Shown: piece after piece, positions 46,604 through 57,338 of the stretch
Layout of the letters: every line of letters starts with the position of its first letter
How positions within the stretch are numbered: the stretch's first letter is position 1
DNA from: Muribaculaceae bacterium
Lineage (GTDB): Bacteria > Bacteroidota > Bacteroidia > Bacteroidales > Muribaculaceae
NCBI GenBank assembly: GCA_029061255.1
Contig: JAIDSL010000097.1
Span: 48,009 to 112,008, forward strand
Reading direction: 5' to 3'
Length of the DNA stretch: 64,000 nucleotides
Notes under the pieces: generated by a model
What the model was told of the DNA's origin: nothing
Seen by the model: only the letters and a program-made list of their open reading frames with translations
The model's database searches: none
Position numbers and translations under genes: made by a program

Positions 46604-48352
46604 ATGAACCCAAATAAACAAATTCTTCCACTTCTGATAATACTTTTCTCCCTTTTCTCAGCGGAGGCAGGTATCATTCAGTTTTATGACAGCCATGATG
46701 GCCTGACATTCCTTTACTTGAAGAATAACAAAAGTAAGGCTCTCAAACTGTTGACCCTTAATTGTGGAAAACCACAACCTATAGGTGCTCCTTCAAATGT
46801 CGAGGTTGACTACAAGATGCTTACAGGCAAGAAGAGTCATTGCTGGAACTTCTATGAAGAGCAGAAATTTCTTCTTTCCGATGGAGACACCCTTTATGTC
46901 AGAATCTATAAAGACGGTCTGGCCTGGAAAAAGCAAGGCTCATCCAAAATAGAAATCATCGACCCTCAACATACCTGGCTTCAGAATTGGACAGATTGTT
47001 ACGAAGGATTCTTTCCTAAAGATCAGGAATTGAAAGTAGGACAACGTATAGGATATCCTTCGCTCATAGAATACAAGGATGGAATTTTCGGGCTCCTTAC
47101 CGAATCCGGCATTACTTCGGAAGAAGCGGGCGTAAGCATGTACGCTCTCGGCGATAATCGTTTTGAACTAAAACCTGACGGCCCGGAAGATGGTGGTTGG
47201 CAGACCTTCATTGTCGGCACTCTTTCCGATATAGTAGAGTCCACTCTCGTCTCTGATCTCGCCGTGCCTAATAAACTCGACGATACATCATGGATCGAAC
47301 CGGGGGTTGCTTCATGGGTCTACTGGGCATACAATCACGGATCTGACGACTTCAACATCATAAAGAAGTACATTGACCTTGCTTATGAGTTAAGGCTTCC
47401 ATATGTGCTTATAGATGCTGAATGGGACAGAATGAAAGATGGCAAGACCGTCGAGGACGCAGTGGAATACGCTATATTGCGAGATGTCAAGCCTATGATA
47501 TGGTATAATTCTTCGATCGGCTGGGTCGACGGTGCCCCGACTCCGAAATATAGGCTTAACACACCGGAAGACCTTGAGAAAGAATTTGCTTGGTGTGAGG
47601 AGATAGGAGTGAAGGGTGTCAAGATCGACTTCTTCTCAGGGGATACTAACCGCAACTGGAAGTTCATGGAGGAACTTCTCGAAGCCGGTGCCCGTCATCA
47701 TCTCCTCGTCAACTTCCATGGCTCACCGCTTCCGAGAGGTTGGCAGCGCACATATCCCAATTTCATCACAACGGAATCGGTATACGGCGCGGAATGGTAT
47801 AACAACCGCCCTGATATGACCAACATGGCTGCCTCCCATAACGCAACCCTTCCGTTTACGCGTAATGTGATAGGCTCTATGGACTATACACCATGCGCTT
47901 TCACTGACTCCCAACATCCTCATATCACGACACATGCTCATGAACTCGCCCTCACGGCTCTGTTCGAATCCGGCATCCAGCACCTTGCTGACCGCCCCGA
48001 AAGTTTCCTCTCGCAGCCACAAGAAGTAAAGGATTATCTGACTAATCTTCCTGCTGCCTGGGATAACACAATCCTCCTTGGTGGCTACCCCGGCGAATAC
48101 GTAGTCATGGCAAGACAAAAGGGCGACAATTGGTGGATCTCTGCTATCAACGGCACCGATGCTCCTGTAAATCTTGAAGATATCGACTACTCACGTCTCG
48201 GACTGGAAAATTCAAAACTGAACATTCGGATTTTTGAGGACTCAGCTCCAGACGGTGACCAAAAATGGAAGATATCAGATTCCTCTTCTCTTCCTTCCGC
48301 TTTCAATCTCCAACCCCGAGGTGGGCTCGTAATGACTGTTTCTCCTAATTAA
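46604..48352 (+). CDS. GH97 retaining enzyme, short form
   Basis: 582 residues with a signal peptide (about 1-22). The N-terminal beta-sandwich is shorter than in the GH97 at 33077. The barrel contains ASWVYWAYNHGS, PYVLIDAEWD, MIWYNSS and GVKIDFFSGD with putative nucleophile Asp342, and FHGSPLPRGWQRTYPNF. An Asp at this position indicates a retaining enzyme of the alpha-galactosidase branch. Substrate is not determined; context suggests galactose or a related sugar on xylan side chains. It is flanked by family A hairpins on both sides and is probably cotranscribed with its neighbours. Confidence 0.85.
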   Translation: MNPNKQILPLLIILFSLFSAEAGIIQFYDSHDGLTFLYLKNNKSKALKLLTLNCGKPQPIGAPSNVEVDYKMLTGKKSHCWNFYEEQKFLLSDGDTLYVRIYKDGLAWKKQGSSKIEIIDPQHTWLQNWTDCYEGFFPKDQELKVGQRIGYPSLIEYKDGIFGLLTESGITSEEAGVSMYALGDNRFELKPDGPEDGGWQTFIVGTLSDIVESTLVSDLAVPNKLDDTSWIEPGVASWVYWAYNHGSDDFNIIKKYIDLAYELRLPYVLIDAEWDRMKDGKTVEDAVEYAILRDVKPMIWYNSSIGWVDGAPTPKYRLNTPEDLEKEFAWCEEIGVKGVKIDFFSGDTNRNWKFMEELLEAGARHHLLVNFHGSPLPRGWQRTYPNFITTESVYGAEWYNNRPDMTNMAASHNATLPFTRNVIGSMDYTPCAFTDSQHPHITTHAHELALTALFESGIQHLADRPESFLSQPQEVKDYLTNLPAAWDNTILLGGYPGEYVVMARQKGDNWWISAINGTDAPVNLEDIDYSRLGLENSKLNIRIFEDSAPDGDQKWKISDSSSLPSAFNLQPRGGLVMTVSPN

Positions 48353-48380
48353 TCTCATTATAGAAGTGCAGTTTCCAAAA

Positions 48381-48427
48381 TATGGGAGAGCGGTTTCCCA
48401 TATGGGAGGGCGGTTTCCTAACCGCCC
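48381..48427. repeat. Family A hairpin, second copy with partial duplicate
   Basis: TATGGGAGGGCGGTTTCC at 48401 completes the hairpin to 48427. An abutting 20-nt copy at 48381-48400 (TATGGGAGAGCGGTTTCC) lacks the 3' arm, suggesting tandem copying of the element. Confidence 0.8.
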
Positions 48428-48461
48428 ATTACATTATAACAGTAACTTTATTATCTGAAAT

Positions 48462-50912
48462 ATGAAACTTAAATCATCAATTCTGTCATTATTGATTTCC
48501 CTCGCTTATTTAGCCGCAAATGCCGCCCAAGACTTGACTCTGTGGTATTCTTCGCCGGCAGAAGCGTGGGTAGAGGCCCTTCCGGTCGGTAACTCCCGAA
48601 TGGGAGCCATGATTTTCGGAGGTGTCAATCGCGAACGTATTCAACTGAACGACGAGACCTTCTGGGCAGGCAGTCCCCACAACAATAATAATCCGGAAGG
48701 CTTAAAGCACCTTCAGGAAATTCGCCAATTAATCTTTGAAGGCAAAGAAAAAGAAGCTGAGAAATTGATTAATCAATACTATATGACTCCACACCATGGC
48801 ATGTGCTATCTAACTCTTGGTTCTCTTTATATCAACTTTAACCATACTGAAGAGGCAACTGACTACCGGCGTCAACTCGACATAGCTAATGCCGTATCGG
48901 AAGTAAGCTATAAGGTTGGGGATGTTTCTTTCAAACGAGAGACTATTGCTTCGCTTCCCGATGGTGTGATTATGGTGAGTCTCTCTGCCGACAAGAGCAA
49001 GGCCCTCAACATTTCACTTGAATATGACACCCCTGAAGGTGGAACAGTAAAGATGAATGGTAAGGGAATGGATGTCACTATTCCCGGACGTGAGCATGAA
49101 GGGATTCCTGCAGGTCTGACCGCCAAATGTGGCATTCGTGTTAAAAGCAACGGAAAGGTCTTTGCTAAGGAAGGAATGTTAAATGTTGAAGATGCGGACT
49201 ATGCAGTAATCTACATAGCTTCCGCAACCAATTATATAAACTATAAGGATATCAGCGGTAATCCTGATAAAATCGTATCTTCATTGCTAAAGAATGCAAT
49301 GAAAAGTGATTTTTCATCTTCATTGGCAAACCACACTGCTGTTTACAAAGAGCAGTTCGACAGGGTATCTCTGACTCTTCCATCGCTTGGCGGTGCTGAC
49401 AAGGAAACTCATCTGCGTGTGGTTGACTTCAAGAACAATTATGATCCCTCTCTTCTTGCCCTTCTGTTCCAATACGGTCGTTATCTCCTTATTTCTTCCT
49501 CTCAGCCCGGTGGGCAGCCTGCCAACCTCCAGGGAGTCTGGAACGAATCCAATTATGCTCCATGGGACAGCAAATACACTATCAATATCAATGCTGAGAT
49601 GAACTATTGGCCGGCTGAGGTAACCAATCTTTCGGAATGCCATCAACCCCTTTTCGACCTTATAGAAGATCTGAGCCATACCGGTGCAGAGACTGCTAAG
49701 ACCCTTTATGGTGCCGATGGTTGGGTTGCTCATCACAATACTGATGCTTGGCGTGTTTGCGGGCCGGTGGACCAGGCAAGATACGGAATGTGGCCAAATG
49801 GAGGTGCATGGCTTGCAACTCATCTTTGGGACCACTATCTATATACAGGCGACAAGGAATTCCTGAAAAAGTATTATCCCGTTATTAAGGGTACTGCTGA
49901 TTTCTATATGTCCGCAATGGTGGAAGATCCCCATACCGGGTATCTTGTCACTGCTCCTTCGATGTCGCCTGAACACGGCTATGGCAGCAGCTGGATCACT
50001 GCCGGTTGCACCATGGACAACCAAATAGCCTTCGATGCTCTCAATAATACCTTGAAGTGTGCAGAAATACTGGGTGAAGATGCCGAATACTTAGCTAAAC
50101 TCCAGAATACAATCTCAAAGCTTCAGCCAATGAAAGTGGGCAGATATGGTCAGCTGCAGGAATGGACTGTAGACGCAGACGATCCTAAGGATCAGCATCG
50201 TCACGTCTCACATCTCTACGGCCTTTATCCATCCAATCAGATCACACCCAATTCAACTCCTAATGCCTTTGTTGGAGCAAAAAATTCTCTTATCCAGCGT
50301 GGTGATATGGCCACCGGATGGAGTATCGGCTGGAAACTTAATCTATGGGCACGTCTCCTTGATGGAAATCATGCCGACAAGATTATAAATAATTTTGTTA
50401 CTCTCCTTCCCGGTTCTGCCAAGATAGATTATTCAGGAGGGGATGAGGGGAGACTCTATCCCAACCTTTTCGATGCCCATCCTCCATTCCAGATAGATGG
50501 AAATTTCGGCTTTACCGCCGGTGTGGCTGAAATGCTTCTGCAGAGCCACGATGGTGCTGTCCAATTGCTTCCAGCTCTTCCTGACACTTGGAGCGAAGGA
50601 GAAGTCAAAGGACTCAAAGCAAGAGGTAACTATACAGTTGATATGAACTGGAACAAAGGTCAGCTTGCCGAAGCTAACATCCATTCCAACATTGGTGGAA
50701 AGCTAAGACTTCGTTCATACGTGCCTCTGGAAGGTGAAGGCCTGATTGTGGCTGAAGGTGAAACTCAAAATCCTCTCCTGTCTCCTGTTAAAATGGCTGA
50801 TGCCGAGGTAAGCACAGAAACTTCAAAGGCATTCCCTCTTCTCCTGAAAGTCTATGAATATGACCTCGAAACAATCCCTGGTCAAACCTACAAAATCACC
50901 CGTGCAAAATGA
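48462..50912 (+). CDS. GH95 alpha-L-fucosidase/alpha-L-galactosidase
   Basis: 816 residues with a signal peptide (cleavage near 21, NAA|QD). GH95 signature: [18 protein letters not shown] near the N-terminus. Catalytic residues can be placed by comparison with bifidobacterial AfcA: Asn375 and Asn377 in ININ, acid Glu504 in MSPEHGY and Asp679 in QIDGNFG. The family cleaves alpha-1,2-L-fucose or alpha-L-galactose by inversion. In B. ovatus a GH95 in the complex-xylan locus acts on L-galactose of corn glucuronoarabinoxylan, so alpha-L-galactosidase is the favoured reading. It overlaps the next gene by ATGA. Confidence 0.9.
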   Translation: MKLKSSILSLLISLAYLAANAAQDLTLWYSSPAEAWVEALPVGNSRMGAMIFGGVNRERIQLNDETFWAGSPHNNNNPEGLKHLQEIRQLIFEGKEKEAEKLINQYYMTPHHGMCYLTLGSLYINFNHTEEATDYRRQLDIANAVSEVSYKVGDVSFKRETIASLPDGVIMVSLSADKSKALNISLEYDTPEGGTVKMNGKGMDVTIPGREHEGIPAGLTAKCGIRVKSNGKVFAKEGMLNVEDADYAVIYIASATNYINYKDISGNPDKIVSSLLKNAMKSDFSSSLANHTAVYKEQFDRVSLTLPSLGGADKETHLRVVDFKNNYDPSLLALLFQYGRYLLISSSQPGGQPANLQGVWNESNYAPWDSKYTININAEMNYWPAEVTNLSECHQPLFDLIEDLSHTGAETAKTLYGADGWVAHHNTDAWRVCGPVDQARYGMWPNGGAWLATHLWDHYLYTGDKEFLKKYYPVIKGTADFYMSAMVEDPHTGYLVTAPSMSPEHGYGSSWITAGCTMDNQIAFDALNNTLKCAEILGEDAEYLAKLQNTISKLQPMKVGRYGQLQEWTVDADDPKDQHRHVSHLYGLYPSNQITPNSTPNAFVGAKNSLIQRGDMATGWSIGWKLNLWARLLDGNHADKIINNFVTLLPGSAKIDYSGGDEGRLYPNLFDAHPPFQIDGNFGFTAGVAEMLLQSHDGAVQLLPALPDTWSEGEVKGLKARGNYTVDMNWNKGQLAEANIHSNIGGKLRLRSYVPLEGEGLIVAEGETQNPLLSPVKMADAEVSTETSKAFPLLLKVYEYDLETIPGQTYKITRAK

Positions 50913-52237
50913 AAAAGTCCCTATTTCCCTTGTCTCTCTTACTGGCAACGGCTTCAGCCGTTGCCCAGAATCCCATCTGCCAAACCCACTTCACTCCTGA
51001 CCCTGCTCCCATAGTAGTGGGCGATACACTCTATCTCTATACCGGATGTGACGATATTACGGCTGACCCGGATAATTTTGTGATGCGCGAATACCTATGC
51101 TTCACTACTACCGATATGGTAAACTGGACCCATCATGCCCCGGTTTTCAATAACGAGGGTTTCGGTACAAAAGACTGTGCCTACGCTGCCCAGATGGCAT
51201 ATCGCAATGGCAAATGGTATTATTATACCTCTACATTCGGAATTCCGGTGCTCGTATCTGATTCACCTTACGGACCATTCACCAACCCTCTCGGTGGTAA
51301 GAAATTTCTCATCAATTCTGAAGATACCAACTATAGTGGGCATGGCTGGGAAGACATAGACCCTACTGTCCTTATTGATGATGATGGCCAAGCCTATATG
51401 TATTGGGGCAATAACGCCCTTTATGCAGTCAAGCTCAATGATGATATGATCAGTTATGATGGCGACATCAAAGTGTTTGAGATAAAAGATAAAGAGGCTT
51501 TTGGTCCGGACTACGAGGAAGCTCCTTGGCTCGCGAAACGTGGAGACAAGTACTATCTTGCATATGCATCGTTCTGTCCTGAGGCTACTGATTGGGCTTG
51601 GTCGGATTCTCCGCTCGGCCCTTGGAAATACGGAGGTCAGCTTATGCGTGCATTTGAGCATGGTGGCATGGGCAACCATACAGGAATGTGCGAGTATAAG
51701 GGCCAGTGGTATTTCTTCTATATGGATGAAGGTCTTCCAACAGCTCACAGCAAGCGTCGTACGACCAGTGTAATACCATTTGAGTTCAATGAAGATGGTT
51801 CCCTCCCTTATATGCATCATGATAAAAGGGGAGTACTTAAAAGCGCCGATCCCCTTAATCCATATGTGCGTCAGCAAGGTGAGACCATTGCATGGGAAGA
51901 GGGTATAAATATTGGCTATGACAACATCGATTGTGTATATGTGACAGAAGTTGATCCCGGAGACTATATCAAGCTCCGTGAAGTAAATTTCGGAGAAGGT
52001 TCAAAAGATTTCACTGCCCGTGTTCGCAATGGCAAGCCGGGTTCGAAAATCGAGGTTCATCTCGATGCTCCTAATGGCGAGTTGATAGCAACTTTGGATG
52101 CATCTTCCGGTTCTGAATGGACTGAGAAAAAGGCAAAGACTATAAAGAGAGATGGAATTCATGACCTTTACTTTGTATTCGTAGGTGACGGATCAGACCT
52201 TCTTCAGTTTGATTCTTGGAAATTCAATCAAAAATAA
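50909..52237 (+). CDS. GH43 arabinofuranosidase/xylosidase with C-terminal CBM6 (copy 2)
   Basis: 442 residues with a signal peptide (about 1-19) nearly identical to copy 1 at 42473. GH43 triad: Asp31 (FTPDPAP), Asp151 (DIDPTV) and Glu204 (YEEAPW). The C-terminal CBM6 spans about 315-442 ([12 protein letters not shown] to FDSWKF). The catalytic domain has diverged clearly from copy 1, for example in the loop before the acid Glu, so the two may remove arabinose from different positions. The start overlaps the GH95 stop, and the GH127 start codon follows two bases after its stop, so translation is probably coupled across three genes. Confidence 0.9.
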   Translation: MKKSLFPLSLLLATASAVAQNPICQTHFTPDPAPIVVGDTLYLYTGCDDITADPDNFVMREYLCFTTTDMVNWTHHAPVFNNEGFGTKDCAYAAQMAYRNGKWYYYTSTFGIPVLVSDSPYGPFTNPLGGKKFLINSEDTNYSGHGWEDIDPTVLIDDDGQAYMYWGNNALYAVKLNDDMISYDGDIKVFEIKDKEAFGPDYEEAPWLAKRGDKYYLAYASFCPEATDWAWSDSPLGPWKYGGQLMRAFEHGGMGNHTGMCEYKGQWYFFYMDEGLPTAHSKRRTTSVIPFEFNEDGSLPYMHHDKRGVLKSADPLNPYVRQQGETIAWEEGINIGYDNIDCVYVTEVDPGDYIKLREVNFGEGSKDFTARVRNGKPGSKIEVHLDAPNGELIATLDASSGSEWTEKKAKTIKRDGIHDLYFVFVGDGSDLLQFDSWKFNQK

Positions 52238-52239
52238 CC

Positions 52240-54609
52240 ATGAGAAATATAAAGAAATTAATTATTGGCTTGGCTGTAGCTGCTGTTCCTTTATGTGCTT
52301 CAGCTCAGTCGGCTCTTTACGGCAATGAATTCCCCCTGCAGGATGTAAAGCTTCTCGACAGCCGTTTCAAAGACGCAATGAATCTTAATGTTGAAACTCT
52401 TCTTAGCTATGATACTGATCGTCTGCTTGCTCCTTACTTCAAGGAAGCCGGCCTGGAGCCGAAAGGAGAGGACTTTACCAACTGGGCAGGCCTTGATGGT
52501 CATGTAGGTGGACATTACATATCTGCATTGGCCATCCACTATGCTGCTACAGGCGATGAACGCTTGAAGGAACGTCTTGATTACGTCTTGTCTCAGCTGG
52601 CTCTGTGTGCTGCGGCGCGCAACGATGGCTATATTGGTGGTGTGCCCAATGGCGATGTGCTTTGGGAAGAAATCCGTAAAGGGAACGGAAGCAAAGTTTG
52701 GGACTATTGGGTACCTTGGTATAATGTCCACAAAATGTATGCAGGCCTCCGCGATGCATGGGTCTATACGGGGTCGAAACCTGCCCTCAATATGTTTCTG
52801 AACCTATGTGACTGGGGTGCGGATTTGATTTCCAACCTTTCTGATGAGCAGATGGAAGGTATGCTCGGCAATGAGTTCGGCGGTATGAACGAGGTTTTCG
52901 CCGATGCTTATGCCATCACCGGCAATGATAAGTATCTGAATGCTGCTAAACGCTTCACTCACCACGCCCTTTATGATAACCTTCATAATGGGCTTGACCG
53001 TCTTGACAATATGCATGCCAATACTCAGGTGCCAAAAGTGATCGGTTATCAGAGAGTTTCGGAAGTATCAGGTGATGAGGAATATCACAAAACCGCTGAT
53101 TTTTTCTGGGACACGGTTGTGAATAACCGTTCTCTTTCGTTCGGAGGTAACAGCCGTCGTGAACACTTTGCTTCCGCAGCTGATGCAAAGAGCTATGTAG
53201 ATGACCGCGAAGGCCCGGAATCATGCAACACCAATAACATGCTGAAGCTTACTGAAGGTCTCTTCCGTATGAACCCTGATGCTCGTTATGCAGATTTCTA
53301 CGAACGTGCCCTATACAACCATATCCTCTCAACTCAGCATCCTGAGCATGGCGGATATGTCTATTTCACTCCTGCACGTCCGGGACATTATCGCGTGTAT
53401 TCCCAGCCCAATAGCGCAATGTGGTGCTGCGTGGGTACAGGCATGGAAAACCATGGCAAATATGGGCAGTTCATATATACCCATGCCGGAGATTCACTCT
53501 GGGTTAATCTCTTTATCCCTTCTGAATTGGATTGGAAACAGGAAGGTGTGAGAATCATCCAAAATAATAATTTCCCGGTAGAAGAATCCACCAAGTTGAC
53601 CATCAAAACAGAATCTCCAAAGACATTTACTGTCAACCTTCGTCATCCCGGATGGTGCAATAATCCCGTGGTGAAGATCAATGGAAAGCCGGTCAAGGTA
53701 AAATCCGCTCCCGCAAGCTATATTGCGCTTAATCGCGAATGGAAAGACGGAGATGTGATTGAGATGTCATTGCCGATGCAGATGCGTGTAGAGGAACTAA
53801 ATTATCTTCCCAATTATGTCAGCGTTCTGTATGGCCCGATAGTGCTCGCAGCTCGTCTCAAGACCGACGTTCCAATGCCGGGTCTGGTGGCAGGCGACCA
53901 TCGCTGGGGACATATAGCTGGCGGCCCTCTTGTCTCAGTATTCGATACCCCTCTCCTTATTGGCGATCGCAAGGCTCTCGTAAAGAAGCTTAATGCACTG
54001 AAGCCTACGTCTGCCGGCTCTATGACTTATGATGCCACCGATATTTTCGAAAATAGCGGCAAGGAAGTGATCCTCGAACCCTTCAACGGGGTTCATGATT
54101 CCCGTTACACTCTCTATTTCCTTTCGATGACTCCTAAGGAGTATACTGCCTACCAGCAGAAGGCAAGAAAGGATGAGGAGTTGCGTCTTGCTCTTGACTC
54201 TCGTACTGTTGATGCTGTCAATACAGGAGAACAGCAGCCGGAGGCCGACCATCAGATGAAATCTCGTAATTCAGGCAGTGGTAACTATAATGGCGAGCCC
54301 TGGCGTGATGCTTCCAATGGTGGTTTCTTCGCATATGATATGAATACCGGCGACCGCACCGACCTCACTCTTCGTGTTCGCTATTGGGGCAACGAGAACG
54401 GAATAGGTCAGATGTCTATCCTTGTCGACGATGTTCCTCTTGCACAGGTAGACAACGTCGGACGATGGAACAAGAATGAGTTTGTAGATGAGGAATATGT
54501 TGTTCCTGCAGAACTCGTAAAAGGAAAGAAAACTGTCAATGTCAAGTTCCAGACCGACAAAGGACAATCCTCCGGCGGCGTTTACCATGTTCGTCTCCTT
54601 CACCCTTGA
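52240..54609 (+). CDS. GH127 beta-L-arabinofuranosidase-type enzyme (DUF1680)
   Basis: 789 residues. The start at 52240 (MRNIKKLIIGLAVAAVPLCASA) is chosen over an in-frame ATG at 52216 that overlaps the previous gene and precedes the signal peptide. The zinc and catalytic set of HypBA1 is conserved: Glu218 in GGMNEVF, Glu327 and Cys329 in ESCNTNNM, and Cys396-Cys397 in WCCVGTGMENHG, with Cys396 as the likely nucleophile. A C-terminal beta domain (about 670-789) is present. Characterised GH127 members cleave beta-L-arabinofuranosides; some relatives cut other sugars. It is the last gene of the PUL and ends at a strong bidirectional terminator. Confidence 0.9.
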   Translation: MRNIKKLIIGLAVAAVPLCASAQSALYGNEFPLQDVKLLDSRFKDAMNLNVETLLSYDTDRLLAPYFKEAGLEPKGEDFTNWAGLDGHVGGHYISALAIHYAATGDERLKERLDYVLSQLALCAAARNDGYIGGVPNGDVLWEEIRKGNGSKVWDYWVPWYNVHKMYAGLRDAWVYTGSKPALNMFLNLCDWGADLISNLSDEQMEGMLGNEFGGMNEVFADAYAITGNDKYLNAAKRFTHHALYDNLHNGLDRLDNMHANTQVPKVIGYQRVSEVSGDEEYHKTADFFWDTVVNNRSLSFGGNSRREHFASAADAKSYVDDREGPESCNTNNMLKLTEGLFRMNPDARYADFYERALYNHILSTQHPEHGGYVYFTPARPGHYRVYSQPNSAMWCCVGTGMENHGKYGQFIYTHAGDSLWVNLFIPSELDWKQEGVRIIQNNNFPVEESTKLTIKTESPKTFTVNLRHPGWCNNPVVKINGKPVKVKSAPASYIALNREWKDGDVIEMSLPMQMRVEELNYLPNYVSVLYGPIVLAARLKTDVPMPGLVAGDHRWGHIAGGPLVSVFDTPLLIGDRKALVKKLNALKPTSAGSMTYDATDIFENSGKEVILEPFNGVHDSRYTLYFLSMTPKEYTAYQQKARKDEELRLALDSRTVDAVNTGEQQPEADHQMKSRNSGSGNYNGEPWRDASNGGFFAYDMNTGDRTDLTLRVRYWGNENGIGQMSILVDDVPLAQVDNVGRWNKNEFVDEEYVVPAELVKGKKTVNVKFQTDKGQSSGGVYHVRLLHP

Positions 54610-54628
54610 GTAAAAATATGATAAAAAA

Positions 54629-54663
54629 AACAGTCGCGGATTGGTATATCCGCGACTGTTTTT
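54629..54663. terminator. Bidirectional terminator at the end of the PUL
   Basis: A 13-bp stem (AACAGTCGCGGAT at 54629-54641 with 54648-54660), with A-run on the left and T-run on the right, lies between the convergent GH127 and TonB-receptor genes. It can serve both strands. Confidence 0.9.
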
Positions 54664-54695
54664 CTTACGTCCATCGTAAAACGTCCAACGTCCAA

Positions 54696-57134
54696 CTAAT
54701 TCTTCCTGTTCTCTACATCATCATTATCAATCGACTTATTGGTCTTCTTCACCGATGCATTGAGAGATCCAAATCTATAGCTTACTGATATACTGTAGTT
54801 GTTTGCATTATTATAGTTGTAAGATTTGCTATAGCCTGTATATCCTGTATTCTTAGGACTTGTCTCGCTGATTCTTGCGGCGTGTCCAAACGGATTTGAG
54901 ATACTTAATTGCACACTTAGGCGCTTTTCCTTAAGGAATGATCTCTGGAGGTCAAGTCCATAATACAGTTGATCTGAAACTCTTGTTTTGTCGATACTGT
55001 AAAGGTCTGGTGTCGATCGATAGATTGATACGTTGCCTGTCAAAGCCAAATCCCATGGTAGCTGCTGACGTACCCGCATATAAGCATATCCACCCCAACC
55101 GCTTGATTTGAGGTCGAGTGAGGTATTTGATCGGAGTGCGTAGTTTAGGTTAGCGTTAAGCATGAATGATGTCTTGCTCCACGGGGTATAGTTCATCCAA
55201 ACAGAGACGTTAAACCATTTGTTGTGCCCTGAGTTGGCATATCCCGACTTAACGATATCCCCTGGTAGTAGCTCCTGCACAGAGATCACAGCATTATTCA
55301 TGAAACTGTAGGATGTCCCGAGATCGAGACTGAACCTCCTCCCGATAAGATTGTAGTTGAGGTTAAGCGACTGGTGACGTGAAGATCCAAGGTCAGGGTT
55401 TCCAGACGAGATCGATGTCGGGGTCTCTATTACAGCCGGGTTCAGCTGGCTGATGCCGGGGCGGTTGATACGGGTGGAGTAGGAGAGCTTAAGTGTGTTG
55501 GCATCGTTGATGTCGTAAGATATAGCCGCATTTGGAACCCAGTCGTTAAGGTTGCTGCTGAAGGGATCATTGCTGCCGTCTTTGTATTTTGCTGCAAGGC
55601 GTGAATATTCATATCTTAGGCCTGCACGTGCCCCGAATCTCTTCCACTTCAGACGATAGTCGAAATATACGGCAAATACCTGGGTGTTGTGTGTAAAGTC
55701 GGAATGAAGTTGCTGATAGTTGAAATAATCCTGATTGTTGATGGAGTGATTGTTTCGGTTGATGTATTTCAAGCCAACGTCAAACTTGTTGATGTCGTTT
55801 ATCGGACGAGTCCAGTCAAACTGCCCTGTATGTTCAATGAAGTCAAGAGTGAAGTCGTTTGATGTGCCTGTATATGGAACAGGCATATTCAGTTCGTCTT
55901 CATATTCCGATATGCTGTGCTGTCTTTGATTAGTTGATGACACTCGATAGGAAAGGGTCAGTGCCTCACCTTTTTTGCGCGTAGAGCGCTGGTAGTTGAA
56001 ACTTCCATCGATATCGAAATATCGGTTAGGGTCTGAAATTTCTCTGCTTGAATAGGAATACAGGAGATCGCCAATTCCGTTTTTCATTGTATTCCATCCT
56101 TGCATGTCGCTTTTAAGGGAATAGGTATATCCATTGAATTCTGCTGTCAGAAGGTTAAGGGTGTCCAGCTCAAGACTCCCTTCCAGTCCGAAATAGCTGA
56201 CTTGTCCGTGGCTGTTTCCTGAGTACTCTGAATAAAGTTCATTGCCGGAGTCATCATATTTCGTTAGGGATTCTGACCTATATTTGTGTCCCCTTTTTGA
56301 TATGCTGTTGTATCCGCCATATACCGATAGGTTCACCTTGTCAATCTGTGTCTGTATCCAAGCGCTTGCGTTAGGCAGATCATCGTCTTTCCTGTAGGAA
56401 AGCCTTACATTGCCCATCACACCTTTTATGACGGTATTCTCCATTGTCACGATGTTTAGGATTGCAGCAGTCCCTTCTGCATCTTCGCGGGCACCCGGAT
56501 CGGTGATCACTTCAATCTTCTTGATCATTGATGCCGGTAGTGCCTTGAAAATGTCTTTGGCATTTCGTGAAAAGGAGTTGTTTGGCCGGCCGTTCTTATA
56601 CACCTTGAAGTCTGTCGATCCTTTTATCTTGATTGTTCCGTCAGGATCCACACTGACAAGAGGCACTTTCTTCAGGATTTCATCGAGCTGTGAGGTCTTT
56701 GCCTCATCATCAGCCTGCACATCATAACCAATACGGTCAATTTCCTTGGTCACGAGAGGACGCTGGGCAGTGACGGTCACTTCCTGAAGCAGATTAGTTT
56801 CTTCAGTCATGATGACTTTCCCAATATCTACGGTAGGATACTCTTTGGTGGCGGCTATGTCCTTGTAAAAATCTTTTTTCCCGAAGGATAATATGTTGAC
56901 TCGGTATCCTCCCTCTTGTGGAAGCTTTAAGCTGAAAGATCCATCTTCATTTGCAGTCCCGGTCACCTTCGGTTTTACTGTGTCTGGTAGCAGATAGATT
57001 CGTAAAGTGGCGAAACTCTCAGGATCACCGATAGAATCAAGGACCGAACCTTTTACAATCAGATTTTGGGCTAATACTGGAGAAGTGACGGCAATTGCCA
57101 TCAATGTCAGTATAATCTTACTGAATCTTGTCAT
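54696..57134 (-). CDS. TonB-dependent receptor, OMP_b-brl family
   Basis: 812 residues with a signal peptide (cleavage near 22, VLA|QN). An N-terminal carboxypeptidase-like domain (about 27-105; VKGSVLDSIGDPESFATLRIY) is followed by a plug (about 110-230; LLQEVTVTAQRPLV and KKIEVITDPGAREDAEGTAAILNIVT) and a long beta-barrel of the outer-membrane beta-barrel family (PF14905 type). It has no SusD partner next to it. Such receptors are common in Bacteroidota; the ligand is unknown and may be a peptide, a metal complex or another small molecule. It converges with the PUL and is not obviously part of it. Confidence 0.88.
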   Translation of the reverse strand: MTRFSKIILTLMAIAVTSPVLAQNLIVKGSVLDSIGDPESFATLRIYLLPDTVKPKVTGTANEDGSFSLKLPQEGGYRVNILSFGKKDFYKDIAATKEYPTVDIGKVIMTEETNLLQEVTVTAQRPLVTKEIDRIGYDVQADDEAKTSQLDEILKKVPLVSVDPDGTIKIKGSTDFKVYKNGRPNNSFSRNAKDIFKALPASMIKKIEVITDPGAREDAEGTAAILNIVTMENTVIKGVMGNVRLSYRKDDDLPNASAWIQTQIDKVNLSVYGGYNSISKRGHKYRSESLTKYDDSGNELYSEYSGNSHGQVSYFGLEGSLELDTLNLLTAEFNGYTYSLKSDMQGWNTMKNGIGDLLYSYSSREISDPNRYFDIDGSFNYQRSTRKKGEALTLSYRVSSTNQRQHSISEYEDELNMPVPYTGTSNDFTLDFIEHTGQFDWTRPINDINKFDVGLKYINRNNHSINNQDYFNYQQLHSDFTHNTQVFAVYFDYRLKWKRFGARAGLRYEYSRLAAKYKDGSNDPFSSNLNDWVPNAAISYDINDANTLKLSYSTRINRPGISQLNPAVIETPTSISSGNPDLGSSRHQSLNLNYNLIGRRFSLDLGTSYSFMNNAVISVQELLPGDIVKSGYANSGHNKWFNVSVWMNYTPWSKTSFMLNANLNYALRSNTSLDLKSSGWGGYAYMRVRQQLPWDLALTGNVSIYRSTPDLYSIDKTRVSDQLYYGLDLQRSFLKEKRLSVQLSISNPFGHAARISETSPKNTGYTGYSKSYNYNNANNYSISVSYRFGSLNASVKKTNKSIDNDDVENRKN

Positions 57135-57272
57135 TGTTATTTTGGGCGTTAGATACGTTATAGTTCAAATTTTACAATATAGACGCAAAGAGAGTAATAA
57201 TATTACTGAAAAACGCCGATAATTTATCTTTTTTAACAATAATTATGCTTCATTGTGTCATATGACTAAGAA

Positions 57273-57298
57273 GCCGGATATGAATATTCATATCCGGC
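57273..57298 (-). terminator. Terminator after the porin gene
   Basis: A perfect 26-nt palindrome (GCCGGATATGAAT and its complement) lies 40 nt past the porin stop on the minus strand and is followed there by a T-rich stretch. Confidence 0.75.
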
Positions 57299-57338
57299 AA
57301 ATATTGTAGATCAGGTGCTCTATGATTACTGATTGTGG

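Noticed and set aside
29464..48427. CRISPR array from repeated palindromes
   Set aside because: Copies are isolated, differ between families and lack regular spacers; no cas genes are present.
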